This document shows positions 12,201 to 20,334 of a DNA stretch of 64,000 nucleotides, piece by piece. Both the position numbers and the translations under genes were made by a program. The stretch is from the NCBI RefSeq assembly GCF_007679965.1, contig NZ_VEHL01000004.1:186001-250000 (forward strand). Direction: 5' to 3'. The DNA is from Bordetella genomosp. 13 (lineage in GTDB: Bacteria > Pseudomonadota > Gammaproteobacteria > Burkholderiales > Burkholderiaceae_B). Positions within the stretch are counted from its first letter, which is position 1, and every line of letters starts with the position of its first letter. Below the pieces are notes generated by a model. That model was not told the origin of the DNA and ran no database searches. It saw nothing but the letters and a program-made list of their open reading frames with translations.

Positions 12201-13041
12201 GCCCACGCTGATCGAGCTGGACGACCTGAGCGAACTGACGCGCGAGGTGTTCGGCCCCGTGCTGCACGTGCTGCGCTACGCGCGCGACGACCTGGACGGC
12301 GTGCTGGACCAGATCAACGGCACGGGCTATGGCCTGACGTTCGGCGTGCACACGCGCATCGACGAGACCATCGCCAAGGTCACCGGCAAGATCCACGCGG
12401 GCAACATGTACGTCAACCGCAACATCGTGGGCGCCGTGGTGGGCGTGCAGCCGTTCGGCGGCGAGGGCCTGTCGGGCACCGGTCCCAAGGCCGGCGGTCC
12501 GCTGTACCTGTACCGCCTGCTGGCCGTGCGTCCCACCGGGCTGCCGGCCTGGGCCGAGGCCTCGCACAACCAGCCGCTGGCCCTGGCGCTGCCCGGCCCG
12601 ACCGGCGAACAGAACACGTACCGCCTGCTGCCGCGCGGCCGCGTGCTGGGCGTAGCCGCCACGGCGGCCGGCGCGCAGGCGCAGTGGGCCGCGGCGCAGC
12701 TCACCGGCAATGCCTTGCTGCTGCTGGACACGCCCGCGGCGCGCCAGTGGCGCGACAGGCAGGACGCCGCGGCGCGCGATCGCATCGAGCTGGTGCAGGA
12801 CGGCGGCATCGACGGCGCCGCCTACGACGCCGTGCTGTTCGAGGGCGACGGCGACGCGCTGCGCGAGCTGAACCGCCGCGTGGCGGCGCGTCCCGGACCG
12901 ATCCTGTCGGTGCAGGGGCTCACGTCCGACGCGCTGGCGGCGGGCGCGGCCTACGTGCCCGACCGCCTGCTGACGGAGTGCTCGCTGAGCATCAACACCG
13001 CGGCGGCCGGCGGCAACGCCAGCCTGATGACCATAGGCTGA
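9223..13041 (+). CDS. putA: Trifunctional PutA: DNA-binding, proline dehydrogenase, P5C dehydrogenase
   Basis: The 1272-residue enzyme oxidises proline to glutamate in two steps. The first about 47 residues resemble the ribbon-helix-helix of trifunctional PutA (TTLGVKVDDALRDRLKAAA), which represses transcription in some bacteria. The FAD-dependent proline dehydrogenase barrel spans roughly 180-500 and includes RLVKGAYWD. The NAD-dependent aldehyde dehydrogenase part spans roughly 570-1040, with catalytic Cys912 in AGQRCSALR and the general-base Glu878 in IAETGGQNAM. The C-terminal 230 residues match the extra domain of long PutA proteins. It lies 7 bases after the amidohydrolase and 11 before the next gene, so it is embedded in the uptake operon rather than standing alone. 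If the N-terminal domain is active it could regulate this operon in response to proline; that is inference. Confidence 0.95.
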   Translation: MVSTTLGVKVDDALRDRLKAAAQKLNCTPHWLHKQALLSYLDKIERGQLPAEMAHLSADEAESEDTDNAASAATPPFFEFGQDVQPQSVLRAAITAAYRRPEPECVPLLLGQARMPNLEKIHAMAAGLVQALRGKRTGGGVEGLIQEFSLSSQEGVALMCLAEALLRIPDRATRDALIRDKVARGDWKSHIGGRQSLFVNAATWGLMLTGKLVAVNSEQNLSRALTRLIGKGGEPLIRKGVNLAMRMMGEQFVSGQTISEALANNRKMESRGFRYSYDMLGEAATTAEDAERYYASYEQAIHAIGKAGAGRGIYEGPGISIKLSALHPRYARAQRDRVMSELLPRVRALAVLARGYDVGLNIDAEEADRLEISLDLLEALCHTPELEGWNGIGFVIQAYQKRAPFVIDFVIDLARRSRHRIMVRLVKGAYWDTEIKRAQVDGLEGYPVYTRKIYTDVAYLACARKLLGAPEAVYPQFATHNAYTLAAIYQLAGQNYYPGQYEFQCLHGMGEPLYEEVVGPVAQGKLNRPCRIYAPVGTHETLLAYLVRRLLENGANTSFVNLIGDESIPVDQLVADPVEAAARVVPLGAPHEKIPLPRELYGSAAKGERINSAGLDLSNEHRLSSLSAALLASAATAWRAGPMLGEAATWNDERAADVRNPADHRDVVGRVIEADSSEVKAALREAANAAPIWQSTPVEARAQCLRRAAQLLEERMQGLLGLIVREAGKSLPNAIAEVREAVDFLRYYADQIEREFGNDTHRPLGTVLCISPWNFPLAIFTGQVAAALAAGNTVIAKPAEQTPLIAAQAVEILRQAGVPAGAVQLLPGRGETVGAELVASPGVHGVMFTGSTEVARLIARALADRLDDAGRTIPLIAETGGQNAMIVDSSALAEQVVADVLNSAYDSAGQRCSALRVLCVQEDSADHVLTMLRGAMRELRVGNPDQLSTDVGPVIDAEARNGIQRHIEAMRTAGRRVDQIEMDARTRYGTFVPPTLIELDDLSELTREVFGPVLHVLRYARDDLDGVLDQINGTGYGLTFGVHTRIDETIAKVTGKIHAGNMYVNRNIVGAVVGVQPFGGEGLSGTGPKAGGPLYLYRLLAVRPTGLPAWAEASHNQPLALALPGPTGEQNTYRLLPRGRVLGVAATAAGAQAQWAAAQLTGNALLLLDTPAARQWRDRQDAAARDRIELVQDGGIDGAAYDAVLFEGDGDALRELNRRVAARPGPILSVQGLTSDALAAGAAYVPDRLLTECSLSINTAAAGGNASLMTIG

Positions 13042-13052
13042 GGGGCGCGCGC

Positions 13053-14027
13053 ATGATCGTCCTGACCAACAACGAGGGCAAGTCCGGCATCCGCGTCACG
13101 GCGCGCATGCTGGCCGAGGGCGCGCGCGGCCTGGACGCCATCGAGGCGGGCGTGCGCGTCGTCGAGGACGACGAGAACGTGCGCACCGTCGGCACCGGCG
13201 GCTGGCCCAACCTGCTGGGGCAGGTCGAGCTGGACGCCTCGTTGATGGACGGCACCACGCTGCGCACCGGCTCCGTGGGCGCGCTGCAGGGTTTTCGCCA
13301 TCCGGTCAGCGTGGCGCGCCAGTTGCTTGAGCGCCTGCCGCACGAGTTCCTGGTGGGCGAGGGCGCCGCGCGCTTCGCGCGCGAGATCGGCGCCGAGCCG
13401 TGCGACCTGCTGGCCGATCATTCGCGCCGCGCCTGGCGGCGCTGGTACGAGGCAGAGGTCCGCGAGCAGGACAAGGGCGCCTGGCCCGAGGTGCCGCTGG
13501 CGGACTATTGCCGGTCCGCCGTCGATCCCGAGATCGGCCGCGACACCACGGTGTTCCTGTCCATCGACGCCGGCCGCCACGTCGCGGCGGGCACCAGCAC
13601 CTCGGGTTGGGGCTGGAAGTATCCGGGCCGCCTGGGCGACAGCCCGGTGATCGGCGCGGGCTCGTACGCCGACAGCCGCTACGGCGCCTGCGCGTGCACG
13701 GGCGCGGGTGAGATGACCATCCGCGCCGGCACCGCGCGCGCCGTGGTGCTGTACATGAAGATGGGCATGAGCGTCGAGCGCGCCGTGGAAGAGGCCGTCA
13801 ACGACCTGCGCGCCCTGAAGGGCGGGCTGATCAGCCGCGTGACGATCCACGCCATCGACACGCGCGGCAAGCACCGCGTGGTGGCGGTCAACGGCCTGCC
13901 CACCAATCACTACTGGTTCTGGGTGCCCGGCATGGCCGAGCCCGAGTCGCGGCCGGCCGAGATCATCCCCATCTCGGAAGGCACGCCCCAGATCAAGAAC
14001 AACGCAATGACGCGCTACACCACATGA
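13053..14027 (+). CDS. N4-(beta-N-acetylglucosaminyl)-L-asparaginase / isoaspartyl peptidase family hydrolase
   Basis: This 324-residue protein belongs to the Ntn-hydrolase family of aspartylglucosaminidases and plant-type asparaginases, which self-cleave to expose a catalytic threonine. The conserved nucleophile region is present (GRDTT, Thr165 aligned with the DT of aspartylglucosaminidase), followed by AAGTSTSG and GDSPVIGAGSYAD. I start at the ATG at 13053, because the open frame before it runs antiphase through putA. It has no export signal, so it would act in the cytoplasm on an imported Asn-linked or isoaspartyl compound. Its stop overlaps a possible ATG of the next gene. The enzyme class is clear, but the real substrate is not. 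Confidence 0.87.
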   Translation: MIVLTNNEGKSGIRVTARMLAEGARGLDAIEAGVRVVEDDENVRTVGTGGWPNLLGQVELDASLMDGTTLRTGSVGALQGFRHPVSVARQLLERLPHEFLVGEGAARFAREIGAEPCDLLADHSRRAWRRWYEAEVREQDKGAWPEVPLADYCRSAVDPEIGRDTTVFLSIDAGRHVAAGTSTSGWGWKYPGRLGDSPVIGAGSYADSRYGACACTGAGEMTIRAGTARAVVLYMKMGMSVERAVEEAVNDLRALKGGLISRVTIHAIDTRGKHRVVAVNGLPTNHYWFWVPGMAEPESRPAEIIPISEGTPQIKNNAMTRYTT

Positions 14028-14050
14028 CGCCACATCGAGGCAACCCATCC

Positions 14051-15664
14051 ATGTCCACAGACAATCCCCATGCCAATGCCGAGGTCGGCGAAGAGTCGCG
14101 CGACCTGAACGCCGCCAAGGGCTGGCATCCGCCGCACGCGGCCAGCGCGCGCGACCGCGGCGACGGCCCGTACAGGCGCCTGGTGCTGCGCGGCGCCACC
14201 ATCATCGACGGCACCGGCGCGCCGCCTTGGGGGCCGGTGGACATCGTGGTCGAGAACGACCGCATCGTGGCCATCGTCAACGTGGGCACGCCGCACAAGG
14301 CGATCAATCCCGCGCGCCGCCCGGCCGCGGGCGAGCACGAGATCGACTGCCACGGCAAGTACGTCACGCCGGGCTTCATCGATTCGCACGCGCACATCGG
14401 CACGCCGTACCACTCGATGAGCGGCGAGGTGCCGCCCGCCGACTACATCTACAAGCTGTGGCTGGCCCACGGCGTGACCACCATCCGCGAGATGGGCTCG
14501 ATCAACGGCCTGGGCTGGAACCTGGAGCAGAAGCAGCTGGCCGCCAGCAACCAGATCGCCGCGCCGAACATCGTGGCGCACGTGGCGTTTCCGGCCGTCA
14601 ACGACCGCGTCAAGACCATCCACACGCCCGAGCAGGGCCGCGAATGGGTGCGCAAGCTGCATGCGCGCGGCGCCGACGGCATCAAGTTCTTCGGCGCGCC
14701 GCCGGCCATCATGCAGGCCGCGCTGGACGAGGCCCGCAAGCTGGGCCTGCGTTCGGGCTGCCACCATGCGCAGATGGCGGTGACGCGCGTGAACGCGCTG
14801 AAGTCGGCCGAGTGGGGCCTGACCAGTTCCGAACACTATTACGGCCTGCCCGAGGCGCTGTTCGAGACGCGCGTGGTGCAGGACTTCCCCACCGACTACA
14901 ACTACAGCGACGAGTACTACCGCTTCGCGCTGGCCGGCCAGACCTTCATGCAGGCGGCGCAGCCGGGCAGCGCCAAGTGGCGCGAGGTGATGGACCGCTT
15001 CCTGGAACTGGGCCACACCTTCGTGCCCACGTTCAACATCTACGACGCCAACCGCGACCTGATGCGCGCGCGCCGCGCCGACTGGCACGACGACTACACC
15101 TGGAAGGCCATCTGGAAGTACTTCCAGCCGCAGCGCGGCGGCCACGGCGCCTACTGGTATCGCTGGAGCACCACCAACGAGATCGAGTGGAAGCAGAACT
15201 ACCGCCTGTGGATGCAGTTCATCAACGAGTACAAGAACCTGGGCGGACGCGTGTGCGCGGGCAGCGACTCGGGCTTCATCTTCCAGATCTACGGCTTCGG
15301 CTTCGTGCGCGAACTGGAGCTGCTGCAGGAAGCCGGCTTCCACCCGCTGGAGGTGCTGCGCGCGGCCACCTCGCTGGGCGCCGAGCTGCTGGGCATCGAC
15401 GAGGAAACGGGTTCGGTGGACGTGGGGAAGCGCGCCGACCTGCTGATCCTGGACCAGAACCCGCTGGAAGACTTCAAGCTGCTGTTCGGCACGGGCGCCA
15501 TGCGCCTGAACGACGACACCGGCGAAGTCGAATGGAAGCGCGCGCTGCGCTACACCGTCAAGGGCGGCGTGGTGTACGACACCGAGCAACTGCTGGCCGA
15601 CGTGCGCGAACTGGTGCGCGGCAGCTGGGATGGAGATCCGGATGGTCCCCCCCACGCCCGTTGA
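14051..15664 (+). CDS. Amidohydrolase-superfamily hydrolase, second copy type
   Basis: The 537-residue cytoplasmic enzyme is a larger amidohydrolase, distinct from the one at 7968. The metal-binding HAH motif is in GFIDSHAHIGTP, a conserved Lys lies in ADGIKFFGAPP, His residues lie in GCHHAQM and SSEHYYG, and the terminal Asp lies in AGSDSGFIF. Two starts are possible: ATG at 14024, overlapping the previous stop by four bases, or ATG at 14051, preceded by GAGG at 14037-14040. I prefer 14051. It ends inside the start region of the GTPase gene (overlap 23 bases), which supports co-translation. The substrate is unknown; two amidohydrolases plus an Ntn hydrolase suggest stepwise breakdown of one imported amide-rich compound. 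Confidence 0.88.
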   Translation: MSTDNPHANAEVGEESRDLNAAKGWHPPHAASARDRGDGPYRRLVLRGATIIDGTGAPPWGPVDIVVENDRIVAIVNVGTPHKAINPARRPAAGEHEIDCHGKYVTPGFIDSHAHIGTPYHSMSGEVPPADYIYKLWLAHGVTTIREMGSINGLGWNLEQKQLAASNQIAAPNIVAHVAFPAVNDRVKTIHTPEQGREWVRKLHARGADGIKFFGAPPAIMQAALDEARKLGLRSGCHHAQMAVTRVNALKSAEWGLTSSEHYYGLPEALFETRVVQDFPTDYNYSDEYYRFALAGQTFMQAAQPGSAKWREVMDRFLELGHTFVPTFNIYDANRDLMRARRADWHDDYTWKAIWKYFQPQRGGHGAYWYRWSTTNEIEWKQNYRLWMQFINEYKNLGGRVCAGSDSGFIFQIYGFGFVRELELLQEAGFHPLEVLRAATSLGAELLGIDEETGSVDVGKRADLLILDQNPLEDFKLLFGTGAMRLNDDTGEVEWKRALRYTVKGGVVYDTEQLLADVRELVRGSWDGDPDGPPHAR

Positions 15665-16640
15665 CCTGGTCATCCTGTCGGGCTTCCTGGGCAGCGGCAA
15701 GACCAGCCTGCTGGTCGATTTCCTGCAAGGGGACGACGGCGCCGACACGGGCGTGATCGTCAACGAGGCCGGCGAGATCGGCATCGACGGCGCCATCGTG
15801 GCGGACAGCAAGGACGACGTGCTGATGACGCTGCTGGCCAACGGCTGCGTGTGCTGCTCGCTGCGCAGCAGCCTGGTGCACACGGTCAATGCGCTGCTGG
15901 ACGCGCCGCGTCCGGCGGGGCACGGTCCGTTGAAGCGCATCATCCTGGAAACCAGCGGCCTGTCGCGGCCCGGCCCGATCATCGCCTCGCTGGCCGATCC
16001 CGAGCTGGCCTCGCGCGGCCTGCGGCTGACGGTGGTCACCACCTACGACTGCCGGGCCGGCGCGCTGGGCGACCCGCAGTTCGAAGAGGCGGCCGCGCAG
16101 TTCGCCGCCGCGCAGCGCATCGTGCTGACCAAGACCGACCTGGTGCCCGCCGGCGAACTGGACATGCATCGCGCCCGCGCGCAGGCGTTGAATCCGCTGG
16201 CCCGCGTCGTGGCCGAGGCCGACCGTGCCGCCGCGGTGCGCGAGGCCTTTGCCGCGCTGCCCGGCGCGCAGGCCGTCGACCTGGCCCTGCAGGCATTGCG
16301 CGAGGCGGGCGCCGCGGGGCCCTTGCGCCATCCGCGCATCCGCGTATGGACGGGCGAGGCCACGGGCCCCATCAGCTGGACCGACTTCTCGATGTGGCTG
16401 GATGATCTGACCGGCTTCTGCGGCGAGCGCCTGCTGCGCGTGAAGGCGCTGCTGCGGGTGACGGACTGCGCCGAGCCCATCCTGATCCAGGGCGTGGGCA
16501 GCACGTTCGGCATGCCGCGCCGCATGGCCTCGGCGCCGACCGACCGCGACGTGCTGGTGGTGATCACGCGCGACCTGGAACTGGCGGACCTGCAGGCCAT
16601 GGCGCCGGACGCGCCGGTGCGGCTGCGGGCGCTGGAATAG
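15642..16640 (+). CDS. CobW/COG0523-family GTPase, putative metal chaperone
   Basis: This 332-residue protein has the G3E GTPase P-loop GFLGSGKTS (residues 14-22) and the diagnostic metal-binding motif CVCC at residues 69-72, with further switch motif NEAGEIGIDG. The C-terminal CobW domain is present (HPRIRVWTGE onward). Family members deliver zinc, iron or cobalt to target enzymes. Placement directly after two metal-dependent amidohydrolases suggests that it loads their active sites; this is inference. The start at 15642 has GGAG six bases upstream; an ATG at 15630 in the same frame is the alternative. Both lie inside the end of the upstream gene. Confidence 0.88.
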   Translation: MVPPTPVDLVILSGFLGSGKTSLLVDFLQGDDGADTGVIVNEAGEIGIDGAIVADSKDDVLMTLLANGCVCCSLRSSLVHTVNALLDAPRPAGHGPLKRIILETSGLSRPGPIIASLADPELASRGLRLTVVTTYDCRAGALGDPQFEEAAAQFAAAQRIVLTKTDLVPAGELDMHRARAQALNPLARVVAEADRAAAVREAFAALPGAQAVDLALQALREAGAAGPLRHPRIRVWTGEATGPISWTDFSMWLDDLTGFCGERLLRVKALLRVTDCAEPILIQGVGSTFGMPRRMASAPTDRDVLVVITRDLELADLQAMAPDAPVRLRALE

Positions 16641-16661
16641 GGCGGCGTTACCGCGTTTCAC

Positions 16662-16719
16662 CAGTAGGGGTAATCGGTAGTACCCGAGGGGTGCCACCGC
16701 AGGCAGAATACGGTTGCAC
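16662..16719 (+). promoter_or_regulatory. Putative promoter/operator before the solute-binding protein gene
   Basis: CAGTAGGGGTAATCG at 16662-16676 matches CAGCAGGGGTTATCG at 17973-17987 in 13 of 15 positions. It is followed by TACCCGAGG (16681) and AATACGGTTGCAC (16707-16719). A weaker version of the same order occurs at 4970-5014. This is the only conserved signal I see in the 151-base gap after the CobW-type gene. The ribosome binding site AAGAGGA is just before the ATG at 16792. Confidence 0.4.
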
Positions 16720-16791
16720 AAGCAGTAGAACATCCGCAAGTCAGTCGTTCACATCACTTCTTCAGTACCCACGCACGTAAAGAGGACAATC

Positions 16792-17856
16792 ATGAATTCA
16801 CGGGGCATGCACCGCCGCAGCTTTCTGAAAACCGCATCCGGCCTGGTGCTGGCACCCGCGCTGCCGATGATCCCGGGCCTGGCTCACGCCGCCGGCGGCA
16901 ACGTGGTCGTGGGTACCTGGGGCGGCGACTACCAGAACCTGCTGCAGCAACACATCGGGCCCATCGTGCAGAAGGCCGGCATCGACGTCACGTTCGACAC
17001 CGGCAACGCCGTGGCCCGCGTGACCAAGCTGCGCGCCGAGCGCAATTCCCGCCGCGGCAGCATGGACGTGGCGCTGCTGGGCGAGGTCGACATGTTCGAC
17101 GCCTCGCTGTCGGGCGCCCTGGCCCCGGTCGCGGACAACACCAAGTACCTGCCCAACCTGGGCAACGTGTTCGACCAGTTCCGCACGCCGTATTCCATCC
17201 CGCACATCTTCAGCGCGATGGTCCTGGTGTACAACACCGAGAAATTCCCGACGGCGCCGGATTCGCTGGACATCATGCTCGATCCGAAGAACAAGGGCCG
17301 TGTCGGTTTCTCTGACATCCTGTACCAGTACAACGGCGTGTTCGTGGGCGCGGGCGGCGCGGGCGAGAAGTTCGACAGCTACGAGCCGGGCAAGAAGTTC
17401 CTGGCCGAGCTGAAGAAGAATTCGCCGCGCGTGTACCCCTCCAACGAGGCCGTTGCCGCCGCGTTCAAGTCGGGCGAGATCTGGGTCGCCGCCATGTGGA
17501 AGGCGCGTGCGCTGCAATGGCGCGACGCCGGCCTGCCGCTGGATTTCGTCATTCCCAAGGAAGGCAGCATCCCGGTCGTGTTCGAAGGCGCCGTCGCCAA
17601 GAACTCGCGCAACGGCGAGCCGGCCTGGGGCTACCTGAACGCCATGCTGGATCCCTCGGGCCAGGTCAATTTCGCGCGTGCCATGGGCTACGCGCCCACC
17701 GTGCGCAATGCAGAACTGCCCGAAGACCTGCGCAAGCGCGTCAGCTTCACCGAGGCCGAGCTCAAGCGCATCCGTCCTTACGACCTGCCCAAGCTGACCG
17801 CGCAGAAGGCCGCGTTCCTCGAGTACTGGACCAAGTCGTTCAAGGCAGACCTGTAG
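16792..17856 (+). CDS. ABC transporter extracellular solute-binding protein, PotD-like, Tat signal
   Basis: The 354-residue periplasmic binding protein belongs to the spermidine/putrescine-type solute-binding family. The N-terminus carries a twin-arginine motif (RRSFLK, residues 8-13), a hydrophobic segment and a likely AHA cleavage site near residue 33, so it is probably exported folded by Tat. GTWGGDYQNLL at the start of the mature part is typical of the family. AAGAGGA precedes the ATG. It forms its own transcription unit with a terminator behind it. It is the best candidate binding protein for the permease/ATPase set at 5102-7919, which lacks one and belongs to the same transporter class. 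The shared upstream elements support this. Confidence 0.88.
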   Translation: MNSRGMHRRSFLKTASGLVLAPALPMIPGLAHAAGGNVVVGTWGGDYQNLLQQHIGPIVQKAGIDVTFDTGNAVARVTKLRAERNSRRGSMDVALLGEVDMFDASLSGALAPVADNTKYLPNLGNVFDQFRTPYSIPHIFSAMVLVYNTEKFPTAPDSLDIMLDPKNKGRVGFSDILYQYNGVFVGAGGAGEKFDSYEPGKKFLAELKKNSPRVYPSNEAVAAAFKSGEIWVAAMWKARALQWRDAGLPLDFVIPKEGSIPVVFEGAVAKNSRNGEPAWGYLNAMLDPSGQVNFARAMGYAPTVRNAELPEDLRKRVSFTEAELKRIRPYDLPKLTAQKAAFLEYWTKSFKADL

Positions 17857-17877
17857 GCCGCGCCCTGCATCGATCCT

Positions 17878-17937
17878 CGGCGGGCCATCGCGGCCCGCCG
17901 TCCAGGACGGCCCGCCTCGCGCGGGCCGTATCGTTTT
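17878..17937 (+). terminator. Tandem-hairpin intrinsic terminator after the binding-protein gene
   Basis: Two perfect 9-bp stems follow each other: CGGCGGGCC/GGCCCGCCG (17878-17886 with 17892-17900) and ACGGCCCGC/GCGGGCCGT (17907-17915 with 17921-17929). TATCGTTTT follows. The U-run is short, so termination may be partial. Confidence 0.7.
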
Positions 17938-17972
17938 CAGGGCCGCGGCGCATCATCATTTCACGCGCTTGT

Positions 17973-18031
17973 CAGCAGGGGTTATCGCCAATACGACGCG
18001 GTTTTACCGAGGCGCAAAATCCCGGTGCAAC
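17973..18031 (+). promoter_or_regulatory. Putative promoter/operator of the liv operon
   Basis: CAGCAGGGGTTATCG at 17973-17987, TACCGAGG at 18005-18012 and AATCCCGGTGCAAC at 18018-18031 reproduce the order of elements seen before the genes at 16792 and 5102. A GGAGG ribosome binding site stands before the ATG at 18113. A GTG-started frame runs through this region into livK, but its first 48 residues are not signal-peptide-like. Confidence 0.4.
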
Positions 18032-18112
18032 TGGCCGCCCGGTCAGGCGGGCGGCCGCACCACAAGTGGCGGGACGACCTGTACCCTCCCTCACCCCCCT
18101 GGAGGCACTCCG

Positions 18113-19258
18113 ATGTTTGCACTTACCCGACAAATCCTGGCGGCCGGTATCGCGGCCGTCTGCGTCGCCGGCGGCGCCCATGCCGCGGATATCAAGTTCG
18201 GCTTCGCCGGTCCGTTGACGGGCCCGCAGTCGCACTACGGCGAAGACATGCAGAACGGCCTGACGCTGGCCATCGAAGAGGCCAACAAGCAGGGTGTGAA
18301 GGTGGGCGGCTCGGCCGCGCGCTTCGTGCTGGTGTCGCGCGACGACCAGGCCGATCCGCGCGTGGGCGTGCAGGTGGCGCAGCAACTGGTGGACGAGGAT
18401 GTCGACGGCATCCTGGGCCACTTCAATTCGGGCACCACGATCCCGGCCTCGCGCGTCTACCACGATGCCGGGATCGCGCAGATCGCCATGGCCACCGCGC
18501 CGGAATACACCAGACAGGGCTACGACAACACGTTCCGCATGATGACCAGCGACACCCAGCAGGGCGCCGCGGTCGGGAAGTTCATGGTTGAGACCCTGAA
18601 GGCCAAGAAGATCGCGCTGATCGACGACCGCACGGCGTATGGCCAGGGCCTGACCGACGAGGTGGAGAAGGCCGTGAAGGCGGCCGGCGGCACCGTCGCG
18701 CGCCGCGAGTACACCACCGACAAGGCCACGGACTTCAACGCCATCCTGACCAACATCAAGGGCGTGGCGCCGGACGCCATCTTCTACGGCGGCCTGGACG
18801 CGCAGTCGGGCCCGATGAAGCGCCAGCTGGCGGCGCTGGGCATCAAGGCTCCGCTGGTGTCGGGCGAGATGACGCGCAGCGACACCTTCCTGAAGCTGGC
18901 CGGCGATGCCGCCGACGGCACCTATGCCTCGCTGGCCGGCGTGCCGCTCGAACAGATGAGCGCCGGCAAGGAGTTCGCGCAGCGCTACGAGGCGCGCTTC
19001 AAGAAGGCGCCGGGCGTGTATGCGCCGTACGCCTACGACGGCGCGTGGACCCTGATCGAGGCCATCCAGAAGGCGGGCTCGGCCGAGCCCTCGAAGTACC
19101 TGCCCGTGCTGGCCAAGATCGAGCGCAAGGGCGCGACCAGCGAGCACATCGCCTACGACAAGAATGGCGACCTGAAGGAAATCTCGGTCACCATCTACCA
19201 GGTGCGCGACGGCAAGTGGCAGATGGTCCAGACCATGGTCAGCCAGGCCAACAACTAA
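18113..19258 (+). CDS. livK: Branched-chain amino acid-type ABC substrate-binding protein (LivK family)
   Basis: The 381-residue periplasmic protein starts with a classical Sec signal peptide (MFALTRQILAAGIAAVCVAGGAHA, cleavage before ADIKFG near residue 25). The mature part has the family opening IKFGFAGPLTGPQSHYG and the binding-fold pattern GHFNSGTTIPASRVY. The ATG at 18113 has GGAGG nearby and begins the signal peptide. It is the first gene of a complete Liv-type transporter. Members of this family bind leucine/isoleucine/valine but also amides, urea, aromatic acids and other compounds. Given the hydrolase genes upstream, the ligand may be other than a branched-chain amino acid. Confidence 0.92.
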   Translation: MFALTRQILAAGIAAVCVAGGAHAADIKFGFAGPLTGPQSHYGEDMQNGLTLAIEEANKQGVKVGGSAARFVLVSRDDQADPRVGVQVAQQLVDEDVDGILGHFNSGTTIPASRVYHDAGIAQIAMATAPEYTRQGYDNTFRMMTSDTQQGAAVGKFMVETLKAKKIALIDDRTAYGQGLTDEVEKAVKAAGGTVARREYTTDKATDFNAILTNIKGVAPDAIFYGGLDAQSGPMKRQLAALGIKAPLVSGEMTRSDTFLKLAGDAADGTYASLAGVPLEQMSAGKEFAQRYEARFKKAPGVYAPYAYDGAWTLIEAIQKAGSAEPSKYLPVLAKIERKGATSEHIAYDKNGDLKEISVTIYQVRDGKWQMVQTMVSQANN

Positions 19259-19278
19259 GGCCTGCATCGTTCGCAGTG

Positions 19279-19300
19279 CCGGCGCGCGCGGGCGCGCCGG
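19279..19300 (+). promoter_or_regulatory. GC hairpin between livK and livH
   Basis: A perfect 9-bp stem, CCGGCGCGC with GCGCGCCGG and a 4-base loop, lies in the 91-base gap between the binding-protein gene and the permease gene. No U-run follows. Such hairpins often stabilise the upstream message and lower expression of the permease genes; here that role is inferred. Confidence 0.5.
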
Positions 19301-19349
19301 TTCCCGCCGCCGCGTCGCACGCGGCAAGGCCTGCCACATCAAGGGCCCC

Positions 19350-20279
19350 ATGGACATCTTCACGCAGCAACTCATCAACGGCCTGACGCTGGGCAGCGTG
19401 TACGCGCTGGTCGCCCTGGGATACACCATGGTGTACGGCATCATCGGGCTGATCAACTTCGCGCACGGCGACGTGGTCATGCTGGGCGCCATGACGGCCA
19501 CCATGATCGCCGCGTCCATGGTGGGCGCCGATCCGTCGGTCTCTGCCTTCGCGGTGATCGGGCTGGGCCTGATCGCCTCCATCGCGCTGTGCATGGCGGT
19601 GGGCTGGACCGCCGAGCGCGTGGCCTACCGGCCCCTGCGCCGCGCGCCGCGGCTGGCGGCGCTGATCACCGCCATCGGCGTGTCCATCATCCTGCAGAAC
19701 GTGGCCATGATGGTATGGGGCCGCAACTACCTGAATTTTCCGCAGGTGCTGTCGCCGCGCGTGCTGGAACTGGGCGGCGCGCGCATCAGCACGCTGCAGA
19801 TCGCCATCGTGCTGATCGCCGCCGCCATCATGGCGCTGCTGCTGGCGGTGGTGCACCGCACGCGGCTGGGCACCGCCATGCGCGCCACCGCGCAGAACCG
19901 CGAGGTGGCGGGGCTGATGGGCGTGAACATCAACACGGTCATCTCGGCGGCCTTCCTGATCGGCTCGGCGCTGGCGGCCGTGGCGGGCGTCATGGTCACC
20001 ACGTACTACGGCGTGTCGCAGTACACCATGGGCTTCATGCTGGGCCTGAAGGCGTTCACGGCCGCGGTGCTGGGCGGCATCGGCAACCTGGGCGGCGCGA
20101 TGGCCGGGGGGCTGCTGCTGGGCATCATCGAGGCCATGGGCTCGGGCTACATCGGCGACCTGACGGGCGGCTTCCTGGGCAGCCACTACCAGGACGTGTT
20201 CGCGTTCGTCGTGCTGGTGATGGTGCTGATCTTCCGTCCGTCCGGCCTGCTGGGCGAGCGCGTGGGGGACCGGGCATGA
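19350..20279 (+). CDS. livH: Branched-chain-type ABC transporter permease LivH
   Basis: This 309-residue inner-membrane permease has the LivH hallmarks: the opening QQLINGLTLGSVYALVALG, the motif GYTMVYGIIGLINFAHG near residues 25-41, and the ATPase-contacting loop with GTAMRATAQNREVAGLMG. About eight hydrophobic segments are visible. It pairs with LivM, which starts 55 bases after its stop. No clear ribosome binding site precedes the ATG, but the start matches the family. Confidence 0.93.
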   Translation: MDIFTQQLINGLTLGSVYALVALGYTMVYGIIGLINFAHGDVVMLGAMTATMIAASMVGADPSVSAFAVIGLGLIASIALCMAVGWTAERVAYRPLRRAPRLAALITAIGVSIILQNVAMMVWGRNYLNFPQVLSPRVLELGGARISTLQIAIVLIAAAIMALLLAVVHRTRLGTAMRATAQNREVAGLMGVNINTVISAAFLIGSALAAVAGVMVTTYYGVSQYTMGFMLGLKAFTAAVLGGIGNLGGAMAGGLLLGIIEAMGSGYIGDLTGGFLGSHYQDVFAFVVLVMVLIFRPSGLLGERVGDRA

Positions 20280-20334
20280 TGCGCATCGCCTGCGTTTACG
20301 CATGCGTTCCCCCGCGCCATGCCGGAGCCACGCC

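Noticed and set aside
9534..13052. N-terminal 1173 codons of a + strand frame running into the asparaginase-family gene
   Set aside because: They are out of frame with putA, Arg/Gly/Pro-rich and without domains. The real start is ATG 13053.
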